DNA of 64,000 bases, from contig NZ_CXWE01000005.1 of NCBI RefSeq assembly GCF_001404515.1, positions 310,001 through 374,000 of the forward strand, written 5' to 3'. Origin of the DNA: Roseibium album (lineage in GTDB: Bacteria; Pseudomonadota; Alphaproteobacteria; Rhizobiales; Stappiaceae). This document shows positions 36,240 to 45,648 of the stretch, piece after piece. Positions within the stretch are counted from its first letter, which is position 1. Each line of letters opens with the position of its first letter. The notes under the pieces were generated by a model that ran no database searches, was not told where the DNA came from, and saw only the letters and a program-made list of their open reading frames with translations. The position numbers were made by a program, and so were the translations under genes.

Positions 36240-37259
36240 ATGAAACTGGTGAGACTCGCAAGCCTGTTCGCTGCCGCTGCCATTGGCCTTGGCGGAGGCA
36301 CTGCACTTTCAGCTGAACACACGTTGACAATTTCATCGTGGGCTCCGCCATCACATGGCATGAACGCAAAGATGTGGCCGCGCTTTGTCGAAATGGTGGA
36401 AGAAGCAACCGATGGAAAGGTCACGGCCGAGGTGAAGCTCGGTCTTGCACCACCGCCATCACAAATGGATCTCGTGATGGATGGCGCCGCGGATGCGTCA
36501 ATCATTTTTCACGGCTATCAACCTGGCCGTTTCGTAACTACAAAACTGATCGAGCTGCCTGGTTATGAAGGCTCCGCGGAGGCCGCCTCCGTGGCCTACT
36601 GGCGGGTCTATGAGAAGTTTCTCTCCAAGGCCAACGAGCACAGAGGTGTCAAACTCATAGGTCTGGTGACCCATGGCCCGGCGCAACTCCATTCAGACAA
36701 ACCCGTGACAACGCTGGAACAGGTTGCCGGTATGAAGATTCGCATTCCCGGCGGTGTCGGCGGCGATGTTGGCAGGAAACTTGACGCCACCGGCATTCAG
36801 GTTCCGGCGCCGAAAGTTTATGAGACGCTCGCATCCAATGCGGCGGATGGCGTGGTGATGCCCATGGAAACGCGGAAGGGATTCAAGCTGACGGAAGTCG
36901 CCAGGAACGTCTACTGGATGCCGGGTGGACTTTACCGCGGTTCGTTCGCATTGATCATGAACGAGGAAGCCTTTGCCGACTTGCCGCCGGAGCTGCAGTC
37001 TGCCCTTGAAGAAAAGGTGTTTGGTGAGCCCTTGAGCCGTATGGGAGGTGCGATGTGGGATGAAATCGATCAGGACGGTATAGCGCTGACCCGCTCGACC
37101 GAAGGCAACGCAATCAATGAGGCAAGCGATGCCGACTTGGCCAGGTTTCAGGATATTTCGGCCGAAATCCGGGAAAAGGTCTTCTCCGAAGTCAACGATA
37201 CAGGCATCGACGCGCTCGCGGCCTATGAATTGATCAAGACAGAAATGTCTGCAAATTGA
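36240..37259 (+). CDS. TRAP-type substrate-binding protein in P450 operon
   Basis: A 339-residue exported binding protein. The signal peptide (MKLVRLASLFAAAAIGLGG) ends near ALSAEHT. The body has VTAEVKLGLAPPPSQMDLVMDG and GMKIRIPGGVGGDVGRKL (the carboxylate-binding Arg region), then LPPELQSALEEKV. It is the third gene of the P450/ferredoxin operon (32 bp gap), yet no matching small and large TRAP permease genes adjoin it; the dctQM genes downstream are on the other strand and have their own binding protein. It may recruit permeases elsewhere or act as a sensor. Its ligand is probably the P450 substrate or product. Confidence 0.82.
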   Translation: MKLVRLASLFAAAAIGLGGGTALSAEHTLTISSWAPPSHGMNAKMWPRFVEMVEEATDGKVTAEVKLGLAPPPSQMDLVMDGAADASIIFHGYQPGRFVTTKLIELPGYEGSAEAASVAYWRVYEKFLSKANEHRGVKLIGLVTHGPAQLHSDKPVTTLEQVAGMKIRIPGGVGGDVGRKLDATGIQVPAPKVYETLASNAADGVVMPMETRKGFKLTEVARNVYWMPGGLYRGSFALIMNEEAFADLPPELQSALEEKVFGEPLSRMGGAMWDEIDQDGIALTRSTEGNAINEASDADLARFQDISAEIREKVFSEVNDTGIDALAAYELIKTEMSAN

Positions 37260-37499
37260 CGTTTGGACGTTTGGATTTGATCTGACGGCTGCAGCCTTGA
37301 ATGCTGTGGTTGTCAGATTGGCTCAGGCCGTTTCCCTTGGCAAGCTGACTCTGTTGTCCAACAGTTAGATTGGCTGCCTGCATTCCAGAGCTGCACATTT
37401 GCTCTTGTGCGTTCACGCACATGATTGAAGAGCTCCGGTGATCTCTACCGTCAGACCGGTTTGGGTGTACAGAAGCACCTCCGCCTGCCGGTCTCGCCG
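37260..37499. other. Convergent intergenic region
   Basis: Some 240 bp between two convergent operons. Apart from a short tandem repeat of ACGTTTGG at the left edge, I see no gene, strong hairpin or binding site. Confidence 0.4.
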
Positions 37500-38792
37500 T
37501 CAGTCCAGCAACCCGGCCAGACCCAGGGACAACACCGGGATGAAGGTCACCAGCATCAGCACCACAACCATGGCCAGATAGAACGGCAGCATCGCCCTCA
37601 CCGTGTTTTCGATCTTCACGCCTCCGATGCCGCAGCCGACCATCAGGGACGTCCCCACCGGCGGCGTACACACACCTATTCCCAGATTGAGGATCATGAT
37701 GATGCCGAAATGGATCGGATCGATCCCGATCTTCACGGCGATCGGCAACAGGATCGGGGTCATGATCAGGATGAGCACACCCATGTCCATCAGCATCCCG
37801 AGGATCAGCAACAGCAGGTTGATCATCAGGAGAATGATCACGACATTCGAAGACAGGCCCAGAATGTAGTCGGCAAGGATCGTCGGCACCTTCAGGTAGG
37901 ACAACAGAAAACCGAATGCGGACGACGTCATGATGATCGCGACCACCATGCCGAGCGAGGCCAGGGTGCCGGCCATGATCCGGCGAATCTTGGTCCGGTC
38001 CATGGTGCGATAGACGAACGCCGTCACCAACAACGCATAGACGACGGCGACAGCCGCGGACTCCGTGGCGGTGAAAACGCCACCAACGATGCCACCGATG
38101 ATGATCACGATGGTGAACAGGCCGATCGAGGCACGCCCGACGATGCCGAGGCTGTCCCTTAGTCCGTAGACATCGCCCTTGGGATGATTGTGGCGCACGG
38201 CGGCGATCCAGCACAGCACCATCAGGGCGCCCGACAACAGCACGCCTGGAACATAGCCGGCCAGAAACAGCTTGCTGATCGGCAGTCCGCCGGCGGCCAG
38301 CGCGTAGTAGATCATGTTCTGACTTGGCGGGATCAACACACCCTGCACCGACGACGTGACGGTGACCGCGACCGAATATTCAGGCGCGTAGCCGCGTTTC
38401 TTCATGGCCGGTATCAGGAATGAGCCAATCGAGGCGACATCGGCGACCGAAGAACCGGAAATACCGCCGAAAAACGTGCTCGCCACCACATTGCCCTGGG
38501 CGAGCCCGCCTCGAAAACGGCCGACAAGAACTTCCGCGAATTTCACCAGGCGGTCGGAGATCCCGCCTTCCGTCATGATGTTGCCGACCAGAATGAAAAA
38601 CGGCACCGCCAGAAAGGTAAAACTGAACAGGCCGTTCACCATCCGCTGCCCGATCATCAACATCGGCAGACCGAGGTAAAACGCGGTCACGACCGATGAC
38701 ATTCCCAGGGCGAAGGCCACCGGAACCCGTAACACCATAAGGCCGAGAAAGCTGCCGAGCAGCAAGGCGATCGCGATACCCTGCGCACTCAT
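37500..38792 (-). CDS. TRAP transporter large permease, DctM family (amino-sugar locus)
   Basis: A 430-residue polytopic membrane protein beginning MSAQGIAIALLLGSFLGL. It contains FFILVGNIMTEGGISDRLVKF, GGISGSSVADVASIGSF, GVLIPPSQNMIYYALAAGG and FTATESAAVAVVYAL, all typical of the family. The ATG overlaps the dctQ stop (ATGA). It is the last gene of an operon that begins with nagB, so it probably imports an amino sugar or amino-sugar conjugate. Confidence 0.9.
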   Translation of the reverse strand: MSAQGIAIALLLGSFLGLMVLRVPVAFALGMSSVVTAFYLGLPMLMIGQRMVNGLFSFTFLAVPFFILVGNIMTEGGISDRLVKFAEVLVGRFRGGLAQGNVVASTFFGGISGSSVADVASIGSFLIPAMKKRGYAPEYSVAVTVTSSVQGVLIPPSQNMIYYALAAGGLPISKLFLAGYVPGVLLSGALMVLCWIAAVRHNHPKGDVYGLRDSLGIVGRASIGLFTIVIIIGGIVGGVFTATESAAVAVVYALLVTAFVYRTMDRTKIRRIMAGTLASLGMVVAIIMTSSAFGFLLSYLKVPTILADYILGLSSNVVIILLMINLLLLILGMLMDMGVLILIMTPILLPIAVKIGIDPIHFGIIMILNLGIGVCTPPVGTSLMVGCGIGGVKIENTVRAMLPFYLAMVVVLMLVTFIPVLSLGLAGLLD

Positions 38793-39313
38793 GACGTCGT
38801 CCCGGTATCTTCGAATTCACTTGGACGAAGCGACCCGGTCAGAATGTTTGTCAGGGCATTCAGCGCTATCAGGAAACCACCGGTGAGCGCCGAGTAATAC
38901 AGCAGGGATTTGGGAATGCCCGATGCCGGTAAAAGCGTCACACCGGCCAGGTCGACCAGCTTTGTGCCGCTGAACAGGAGCACCAGCGCGAATCCCAGAA
39001 TGACAAGATGCGCAAACACGTCAAGGACAATGCCGCCGGTTTCGCCCAGCAGATCGCGAAAGAAGACGATGGCGACATGGTGGTGGGTGCGCACGCAAAT
39101 TGCCGTTGCCAGCATGCCGTACCAGACGAGGCACAGCATGGCTGCTTCCTCGGACCATTTTGTCGGACTGTTGAAGACGTATCTCAGGACAACCTGCATG
39201 AAGGTGATCGCAACGATCAACTCCAGCAGACGGTTGCAAATCCAGCTGGCGATGCCGTTCAACCCGTCAACTGCCCGGGTCAGATTTTCAATGATGGGGG
39301 ACTTTTTCGACAA
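38789..39313 (-). CDS. TRAP transporter small permease, DctQ family (amino-sugar locus)
   Basis: A 174-residue membrane protein with four hydrophobic helices. It has VVLRYVFNSPTKWSEEAAMLCLVW, the standard DctQ helix 2/3 region, followed by VRTHHHVAI. The start appears to be a TTG at 39313: GGAGAGG lies 5-6 bp upstream and no ATG is suitably placed. It is coupled to dctM by an ATGA overlap. Confidence 0.87.
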   Translation of the reverse strand: MSKKSPIIENLTRAVDGLNGIASWICNRLLELIVAITFMQVVLRYVFNSPTKWSEEAAMLCLVWYGMLATAICVRTHHHVAIVFFRDLLGETGGIVLDVFAHLVILGFALVLLFSGTKLVDLAGVTLLPASGIPKSLLYYSALTGGFLIALNALTNILTGSLRPSEFEDTGTTS

Positions 39314-39371
39314 TGAGCCTCTCCCGAGGGGACGACTGGCCGGGCAATTTGCCCAGCCAGACGGAACGTGT

Positions 39372-40349
39372 TCAGTCTACGGCCCGGATCTGTTCGATAA
39401 GGTCGCCAAGGTGTGGGAACTCTTCATAGATCGGCAGGATCGCTGCCTGAAACGGACCATTGTCTATTTCCACAACAGAGACTCCGGCCTCCTCGACCGT
39501 GGTGCGCGCCTTGTCGTTGGCCGCAAACATCAGCTCACGCTCATAGATCGCCGCTTCCTTCGCCGCCTTTGAAATTGCCTGCTGTTGATCCTCGGGGAGA
39601 CTATCGAAGCGGGCCTTGTTCATGATCACTATCGCAGGTGGGCTGAGATGGCCATCAATGACGTAGTTGGGCGCCACTTCGTAGTGGCCGGAGGTGTGAA
39701 AACTGACGAAGTCGTTTTCCGCGCCGTCAATCACGCCGGTCTGAAGCGCCGAGAACACCTCGCCATAGTTCATCGGTGTCGGCACGCCGCCCAGCAATTC
39801 CACCATGAGGATGGAGATCGGAGAGTTCTGCACCCGGATCTTCAGACCGGATAGATCGGCAAGTTCCGAAATCGGCAAGCCTTCGCGGGTATAGAAGCTG
39901 CGCGATCCGGCTTCCATGAAATCAAAGCCGACCAGACCGGCCTCTGCCATGTCGGCGCGCACCTTCTGTCCGATTTCGCCGTCCAGAACTTTGTACTTGT
40001 GCTCAGAACCGCTGAATATGTACGGCAGCGTGAACACGCCTACCGCCGGAGTGACATTGGCAAGAGGCACCGTGTTGACGCGGGCAAGGTCAATGATCCC
40101 GGCCTGGACCTGCTCGATGGATTCGACTTCCTGACCCAGCTGCGCGCCTGAATAGACGTCGACTTTCACCTCACCATGGGTGTATTCGCCGACAAGTTCG
40201 GCAAATCGATGCATGGCAACGGTGACTGGGTTGGTTTCAGGCTGGTTTTCCGCAAGGCGCAACACGGTTTCCGCGCTCGCCAGCCCAGTGCCGCTTGCAA
40301 GCATGCAGGCCGCGAGTATCAAACCTTTTCTAAAAGTACCGGATGTCAT
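39372..40349 (-). CDS. TRAP transporter substrate-binding protein, DctP family (amino-sugar locus)
   Basis: A 325-residue periplasmic binding protein with a Sec signal peptide (LILAACMLASGTGLASA). The mature region begins ETVLRLAENQPETNP and has GLKIRVQNSPISILMVELLGG, with the Arg that binds the ligand carboxylate, and GVIDGAENDFVSF. Proteins of this subgroup bind sugar acids and related compounds. The operon context with nagA/nagB suggests an amino sugar or an amino-sugar acid. GGAGG precedes the ATG. Confidence 0.88.
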   Translation of the reverse strand: MTSGTFRKGLILAACMLASGTGLASAETVLRLAENQPETNPVTVAMHRFAELVGEYTHGEVKVDVYSGAQLGQEVESIEQVQAGIIDLARVNTVPLANVTPAVGVFTLPYIFSGSEHKYKVLDGEIGQKVRADMAEAGLVGFDFMEAGSRSFYTREGLPISELADLSGLKIRVQNSPISILMVELLGGVPTPMNYGEVFSALQTGVIDGAENDFVSFHTSGHYEVAPNYVIDGHLSPPAIVIMNKARFDSLPEDQQQAISKAAKEAAIYERELMFAANDKARTTVEEAGVSVVEIDNGPFQAAILPIYEEFPHLGDLIEQIRAVD

Positions 40350-40384
40350 TGGTTTCCTCCCATTTTGACGACTGAAATCCCAGA

Positions 40385-41593
40385 TTATTCAACTGTGAAC
40401 GGGCCAATATGAGCCCTGCGAACAACGGGGCCGTCCGCCGTGGTCTCCCACTCGACGACACCGTCCGTCGCACCCATAGGACCGGGGTCCTGACGAGTGC
40501 GGATGAAATGCAGCGGATTTTCCCGCATGAGCTGGACAAGCACAGGTACGGTCAGGCCATACCAGGCCATCATGTTGCGTAGCATCTGATCCATGGTGAC
40601 CGACGATCCGGCAAGATAGCTCGAGCCCGGGATTCGAACGGATCCCTCCTGTGAACGCTCGATCTCCGCTGCGCCCAGCGTGTAAAAACCGGGACCGGTA
40701 TTGATCCCGGCCGCGGACACCGCATCGGTCGTCAGGATCGTCCGCGTGTGTCCCTTGGCCCGCAACATCGTTTGCAGTGCCGGTCTGGGTACATGAATGC
40801 CGTCGGCGATAAACATCGCCGTCAACCGGTCGTCCGCCAACTGCCAGAAAATCGGATTGTCGGTCTTGTGCAGCATTTGCGGCAATCCGTTGCCCAGATG
40901 CGTGCAAAGCGTCACTCCGGCGTCGACCGCTGCTGAAATCTGTTGCTCGTTTGCGTTGGAGTGACCGATCGCGACCTGAATTCCTCGCCCGGCAAGCACC
41001 CGGATCATTTCGATCGCACCGCTGACTTCCGGCGCAATCGTCACCAGCTTTATCCCGCGAGACACGTTCCGTTGCAGATCATCAATCAGGTCAAGATTTG
41101 CCGCTGACATATGCGCACTGTCGTGAGATCCGCTGAAGCCGTCTTCCGGGGACAGAAACGGCCCCTCGATGTGGTAACCCGCAATCATGAGTGGGCCGAG
41201 CCGGCTGGCCGCCACAGCCTCATCAAGTTCCCGCAACACGCGGACCATACGACCGGCCGAGCCTGTGATGATCGCCGGGAGAAGAGCCGTGACCCCCGTT
41301 TTGGCCAGCTCGATCAGCGCCAGATCCAACCGGTCGGCGGTGATCCCTCCCCTGTTGAAATCCAGCCCGCCGAAACCGTTGACCTGAAGATCGATCAATC
41401 CCCGTGTGACGAAGTCGCCATCCGGGCCGGTCCGCCATTGTTGCTCCGCACTTTCGATCGTTTCCGCCACCAGGCCGCCCTCGGGAGACAGCTCACAGCA
41501 AATCGAGGTCTGTCTTGCGGCGCACAGCACGTCGAGAAGTACCGGTGCCGAGCGATTGCGGATGCCAACGGGATTGGATCTGGCTTCAGCCAT
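40385..41593 (-). CDS. nagA: N-acetylglucosamine-6-phosphate deacetylase
   Basis: A 402-residue metal-dependent amidohydrolase. The metal and catalytic residues are visible in YHIEGPFLSPE, AIGHSNANEQQI and CTHLGNGLPQM (where the usual THLFNAM is altered), with TDAVSAAG supplying the catalytic Asp. It removes acetate from GlcNAc-6-phosphate to give glucosamine-6-phosphate, the NagB substrate. The ATG at 41593 overlaps the nagB end by 8 bp. An earlier GTG at 41602 is possible. Confidence 0.88.
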   Translation of the reverse strand: MAEARSNPVGIRNRSAPVLLDVLCAARQTSICCELSPEGGLVAETIESAEQQWRTGPDGDFVTRGLIDLQVNGFGGLDFNRGGITADRLDLALIELAKTGVTALLPAIITGSAGRMVRVLRELDEAVAASRLGPLMIAGYHIEGPFLSPEDGFSGSHDSAHMSAANLDLIDDLQRNVSRGIKLVTIAPEVSGAIEMIRVLAGRGIQVAIGHSNANEQQISAAVDAGVTLCTHLGNGLPQMLHKTDNPIFWQLADDRLTAMFIADGIHVPRPALQTMLRAKGHTRTILTTDAVSAAGINTGPGFYTLGAAEIERSQEGSVRIPGSSYLAGSSVTMDQMLRNMMAWYGLTVPVLVQLMRENPLHFIRTRQDPGPMGATDGVVEWETTADGPVVRRAHIGPFTVE

Positions 41594-42341
41594 TGCGGGC
41601 ACCCGGGCTCAACTCCGTGGCCGCGGCGTCGTCCAGGATCAGGGTGGCATCGGCATGTTCCTGAAGGATCGACGCCGGGCAAAGGTTGCTCACTGGTCCT
41701 TCAACCGCATTTTTCACGGCCCTAGCTTTGCGTTGATCCTGAACGGTGCAGACTATCGCTTTCGCAGCCATGATCTGCCGAATGCTCATGGTGAGAGCTT
41801 CGGCGGGAACATCGGCCATGGTGTCAAACCAGCCCTCGTTGACCTGCTGTCTGCGGCAGGGCTCATCCAGTGACACCCGCAGGAAAGGTGCGGTGGTTTC
41901 GAAGTCTGCGGGCGGATCGTTGAACGCCAGATGTCCGTTTTCCCCGATGCCGACAAAGGCAACGTCGATGGGTTCTGTGCTCAACGTCGTGTTCAATCGT
42001 GTGATTTCGGCTTCAACGTCACCCGCTTCACCGTCAATGGCCTCGAAGTGGCCCAATCCGGGAACCTGACTGACGAAGCGCGCATTCAGATAATTGACGA
42101 AGCTTGCGCGATGGGACCGCGGCAATCCGATGTATTCATCCAGATGAAAAACCGTGCATTTCGACCAGTCGATATCTTCACAGGCAACCAGCGCTTTCAG
42201 AACCTCGAACTGACTCGCCCCCGTGGCCAGGATCAGGCGTGCCGCTCCCTGGTCCCTGATGGCCCGCCGAATGTAGCCCGCGCCCCGCAAGGCTGCCTGA
42301 TGTCCTGCATCCACACTTGTCTCGGCAATTGAAATCTTCAT
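41586..42341 (-). CDS. nagB: Glucosamine-6-phosphate deaminase
   Basis: A 251-residue sugar-phosphate isomerase/deaminase. The active-site motifs are LATGASQFEVLKAL, FHLDEYIGLPRSHRASF and VGIGENGHLAFNDPP, all classic NagB. It converts glucosamine-6-phosphate to fructose-6-phosphate and ammonia. GGAG precedes the ATG at 42341. It is the first gene of the nagB-nagA-dctPQM operon and divergent from the ROK regulator. No GlcNAc kinase gene is in the cluster. Confidence 0.92.
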   Translation of the reverse strand: MKISIAETSVDAGHQAALRGAGYIRRAIRDQGAARLILATGASQFEVLKALVACEDIDWSKCTVFHLDEYIGLPRSHRASFVNYLNARFVSQVPGLGHFEAIDGEAGDVEAEITRLNTTLSTEPIDVAFVGIGENGHLAFNDPPADFETTAPFLRVSLDEPCRRQQVNEGWFDTMADVPAEALTMSIRQIMAAKAIVCTVQDQRKARAVKNAVEGPVSNLCPASILQEHADATLILDDAAATELSPGARNG

Positions 42342-42362
42342 CGGTACTCCTATTTTTTTCCA

Positions 42363-42398
42363 TTAATGTAATTAAATACAAAAATGTCAATAATTATT
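42363..42398. promoter_or_regulatory. A+T-rich dyads between nagB and ROK regulator
   Basis: TTAAT-GTA-ATTAA (42363-42375) and the palindrome AATAATTATT (42389-42398) lie about two helical turns apart in the divergent promoter region. NagC-type ROK regulators bind A+T-rich dyads, so these are candidate operator sites. The match to the NagC consensus is loose. Confidence 0.4.
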
Positions 42399-42469
42399 TT
42401 TTGCTGAATTTTGGCTGGAGTTTCCAGCAATTCTTCTTATGCTCTGCACAGAAAAGGACTGGCTGGCGA

Positions 42470-43675
42470 ATGACTTCTCTCCCGATGAGCGACTACTATT
42501 TTCGTCAGTTCGAGCATGATGGCGCTGACGCTCCGGCTGGCCGAAAGGGACGGATTTTTTCGGCGATCTGCCAGGGCGATGCGCCGACCCGCAAGAAACT
42601 GGCCACGGATATGGCGCTCCGCCCGGCAACAGTTTCAGACCTTGTGATGGAATTGATCCATGATGGATTGATCACGGAATCACGCCCTGCGCAGTCCCTG
42701 CAAAAAGGCCGGCCGGAGATCCTGCTCACCCCCGCCCCTGGCCGCCTGTGCGCGGTGATCTTTCATTTCGTGTCACACACGATGCATTGCGCGGTGGTCG
42801 ATCTGGCCGGAACGATTCTTTTCGAGACGACGGAGCAGGTGCAGGCGGACAAGATCGACAAGCAAGGCTTCATCGACGTGCTTTCAAGCCTGGCCGGAAA
42901 ATGCACCGCGCACATTCCCGGTTCGGCCAAACAGTGCGGCTATGCGCTGTCCTTGCCGGGGATTGTCGACGAGCCCGGCAAACGCTGGGTCTACTCCGCC
43001 TATTGGCCGAAACTGTCCGACTTCGACCTGTCCGAAGTGTCTGAAACCCTCGGACATGACGTCATCGTGCGAAAGAACCTGAATTGCGAATTGCGGGCCC
43101 GCACGTCCCGCCGCAAAAGTCTCGGCACCGGCAAGACACTGCTGATACACTGGGGTATCGGCATCGGCGCGGCTTTTATCAGCAACGACAGGGAACTGGT
43201 TCTCACTGAGGGCTTTGGTGAAATCGGGCATTGTGTGCTCGATCCGCTCAGCACCGTGAGTTGCAAATGCGGCATGATCGGCTGCATGGAAGCCGAGGCC
43301 GGGCTTTGGGCGCTGGCAACGATGTCACAAGACCAGTCAATCCCGATCAACGAGCAAAAATTCGAGGACTATCTGCAGGATTGCACTGACAAGTCCTTCC
43401 TGAAACGGCCCTTGCTGCTGATGGCGCATACGCTTCGCAATCTTACACTGACGCTAATGCCGGACGAGATTGTTCTCACAGGCCCCTTTGTCCAGTGCCC
43501 GGAAACCTTCCAGCGCCTGACAGAAAGATTTGAACTGATTTTTCCCGAGGGCGCCCTGGTTCGCAAGGGCCGGAAGCCGAAAATCGTTTCAGGACGGCGC
43601 AGCAAAAGCGACGAACTCGTCGGCGCCGCCTTCGACCTGTTTCGCACCGAAATCGGCGCCCTGTGCCGTATATAA
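42470..43675 (+). CDS. ROK-family transcriptional regulator (NagC/Mlc-like)
   Basis: A 401-residue protein with an N-terminal winged helix (TRKKLATDMALRPATVSDLVM) and a ROK sugar-kinase-like domain. The zinc motif CKCGMIGCMEAEAG and GIGIGAAF are seen. With its DNA-binding domain it is a repressor rather than a kinase, presumably controlling the divergent nagBA-TRAP operon in response to an amino-sugar phosphate. The ATG at 42470 is the likely start (another ATG lies at 42485); the frame extends further upstream into the A+T-rich promoter region without support. Confidence 0.85.
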   Translation: MTSLPMSDYYFRQFEHDGADAPAGRKGRIFSAICQGDAPTRKKLATDMALRPATVSDLVMELIHDGLITESRPAQSLQKGRPEILLTPAPGRLCAVIFHFVSHTMHCAVVDLAGTILFETTEQVQADKIDKQGFIDVLSSLAGKCTAHIPGSAKQCGYALSLPGIVDEPGKRWVYSAYWPKLSDFDLSEVSETLGHDVIVRKNLNCELRARTSRRKSLGTGKTLLIHWGIGIGAAFISNDRELVLTEGFGEIGHCVLDPLSTVSCKCGMIGCMEAEAGLWALATMSQDQSIPINEQKFEDYLQDCTDKSFLKRPLLLMAHTLRNLTLTLMPDEIVLTGPFVQCPETFQRLTERFELIFPEGALVRKGRKPKIVSGRRSKSDELVGAAFDLFRTEIGALCRI

Positions 43676-44065
43676 TCATTGCCCGAGGCCAAACCTTCCC
43701 GCAAACACCGGGGATTTCGTCAGCTGGGTTCGGCTAAAAGCCGCCCCTTTCAACGGCATTTTCACGCTAAAATTCGCAGCACGTGAAATGGCCGCAGATG
43801 AACGCGGTTTCTAGCCGTTACAACCGTTCCCGCCCTTCACGGTTTGGATCCGCGCCTCAGCGCGCAAGTTGTTCAAATTTCGACCAAAGCTGAGCCAAGG
43901 TGGCGCTATTCAAAGTCCCGGCTGATCCGCAACGCTTGTCGCGGTTCCCTGGTTCCAGGTAACATTTTGAGTTTGGGTCCAACAATCCGGATTGAACACC
44001 GAAATGTCCCCCTGGAATGCCCCACCTGGGCAATCCGGCAATTAAGGCATTGATTTTAAAGAAAA
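43676..44065. other. Intergenic region before tRNA
   Basis: About 390 bp between the ROK gene and the tRNA 3' end. I see no coding frame with a ribosome binding site and no clear terminator. Confidence 0.4.
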
Positions 44066-44142
44066 TGGTGGGCCCGGAGGGACTCGAACCCCCAACCAAT
44101 CCGTTATGAGCGGACGGCTCTAACCAGTTGAGCTACAGGCCC
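44066..44142 (-). tRNA. tRNA with CAT anticodon, probably tRNA-Ile2
   Basis: A 77-nt cloverleaf: acceptor GGGCCTG pairs with CGGGCCC, D arm GCTC/GAGC, anticodon stem GTCCG/CGGAT (the outermost pair is G-T) with loop CTCATAA, and T arm GGGGG-TTCGAGT-CCCTC (last pair G-C, one wobble-free stem). The CCA end is encoded (44066-44068). The anticodon CAT is at 44106-44108. The acceptor and variable loop (TTGGTT) are closer to the lysidine-modified tRNA-Ile2 than to elongator Met, but this needs identity-element comparison. The gene is not disrupted and there is no adjacent integrase. Confidence 0.88.
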
Positions 44143-44442
44143 ACGGCGCGTCTCTGCGAAAGACAGAACGGCGCAGATGTTCCCTATACCACGGCAATTC
44201 GTCGGGGCAAGAGGTTTGCGGCATGAAGGTGAAAAAGGTCTTGGAAAGTCCGGCCCCCAGGTTGCGCCGTCTGTCAGGGCACCCGGCCCTGGCCGGAAAT
44301 GTGGCTGGCACGATGCAAAACGTTTCCACGCAAAGGCAATAGGGGACCGTTGCCGCACGGCTTGAGGTCTGAGGCGGCTTGAGGTCTAAATGGATCGACA
44401 CGTGGCGGCTGAGTCGCCGTTACCGCAATTGCCGGAGCCACA

Positions 44443-45507
44443 ATGCGAAGCCCCCTTCTGTCCGCCACGCTGACGGTTCTACTGGTCTGCATGATCGGCT
44501 GGCTGCTGGTTATCGGGCGCTCGTTACTGCTTCCCTTCGTCATTGCCCTGATCGTCTGGTACATGATCAATTCGCTTGCGCATCTTTTTGCAAAGGTGCC
44601 GATCGGCCGCTGGCGGCTTCCAGGCTTCATTTCCTTCACGCTGTCTTTGCTGTCGATCTTTGCTGTCAGCACGATCGTTCTGGACATTGTGACGGCCAAC
44701 CTGTCCCAGCTCGCCCAGGATGCCCCGACCTACCAGAGACGCCTTGAAGAGCTGTTCAACCAGGTGTCGTCTCACCTCGACTTCAACGATCCGATCGAGT
44801 TGAAGGACCTGCTGCCAGACTCCGTCGTGCCGCGCATGGTGACGGCCGGCGCCAGTCTTGTGACCGCGCTTGCCGGCTCCGCCAGCCTGGTCTTCATCTA
44901 TGTTCTGTTCCTGGTCCTGGAACAGTCGACCTTCGATCGGAAATTCGAACGGCTGTTCGCCTCTCCCGAACGCGCCCAGTCGGCGTTTGCGATCCGCGCG
45001 GAAATCAACCGCTCGATCATGCATTACTTTTCGATCAAGACCGCCGTGTCCGTTGCCACCGGTGTACTCACCAGCCTGGTCCTGATCCTGATCGGTCTGC
45101 CCTATGCCGCTCTCTTCGGCTTCATTGCCTTTCTGCTGAACTACATTCCGACCATCGGTTCGCTGATCGGTGTCATATTTCCGAGCCTTCTGGCGATCGT
45201 CTACTATGACACTCTCGGCCCCTTCTTTGCGATTGCCACTGGTCTCGGCCTGATCCAGTTCGCCATCGGCAATCTGGTGGAGCCGAAACTCATGGGGTCC
45301 AACCTCAACCTGTCGGGTCTCGTCATCATGCTCTCGCTCGCGTTCTGGGGGGCAATCTGGGGCATTGTCGGCATGGTGCTTTGCGTGCCGTTGACCGTGA
45401 TGATCGTTATCGTCTGCGCACGGTTCGAAAGCTCCCGGCCGGTCGCAGTATTACTGTCCGAAACCGGCGATGTCGGCTTCAGTGGATCTCAGGATTCCAA
45501 AAAATAG
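44443..45507 (+). CDS. AI-2E family permease
   Basis: A 354-residue membrane protein of the AI-2E (PerM/TqsA) family with eight or so helices. Landmarks are LLLPFVIALIVWYMINSLA near the start, LTSLVLILIGLPYAALFGFIA and LLNYIPTIGSLIGVIFP, then GNLVEPKLMGSNLNLSGLVIMLSLAFWGAIWGI broken across the last helices. Members export or exchange small solutes or ions; the substrate cannot be inferred. GGAG precedes the ATG. Confidence 0.85.
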   Translation: MRSPLLSATLTVLLVCMIGWLLVIGRSLLLPFVIALIVWYMINSLAHLFAKVPIGRWRLPGFISFTLSLLSIFAVSTIVLDIVTANLSQLAQDAPTYQRRLEELFNQVSSHLDFNDPIELKDLLPDSVVPRMVTAGASLVTALAGSASLVFIYVLFLVLEQSTFDRKFERLFASPERAQSAFAIRAEINRSIMHYFSIKTAVSVATGVLTSLVLILIGLPYAALFGFIAFLLNYIPTIGSLIGVIFPSLLAIVYYDTLGPFFAIATGLGLIQFAIGNLVEPKLMGSNLNLSGLVIMLSLAFWGAIWGIVGMVLCVPLTVMIVIVCARFESSRPVAVLLSETGDVGFSGSQDSKK

Positions 45508-45648
45508 GGCCGGAACGCGGTCCGCGTCATTGGAAGTACTAATGCAAGCCCTTGAAAATGAACGAAAGCTGAACCGGCAAGCCTTACCCCTGCCGCATTG
45601 GCCAACAATCTTCCCGGTCAAGTCAAATAGTGTTGAAAGGAATTTCAC

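Noticed and set aside
37234-38214. Minus-strand frame (326 codons) rich in His, Asp and Arg inside dctM
   Set aside because: Out-of-frame translation of a membrane-protein gene; the dctM frame is clearly real.
44066-44142. tRNA as an attachment site for an integrated element
   Set aside because: The tRNA is intact, no integrase is near, and no second copy of its 3' end is seen in the window.
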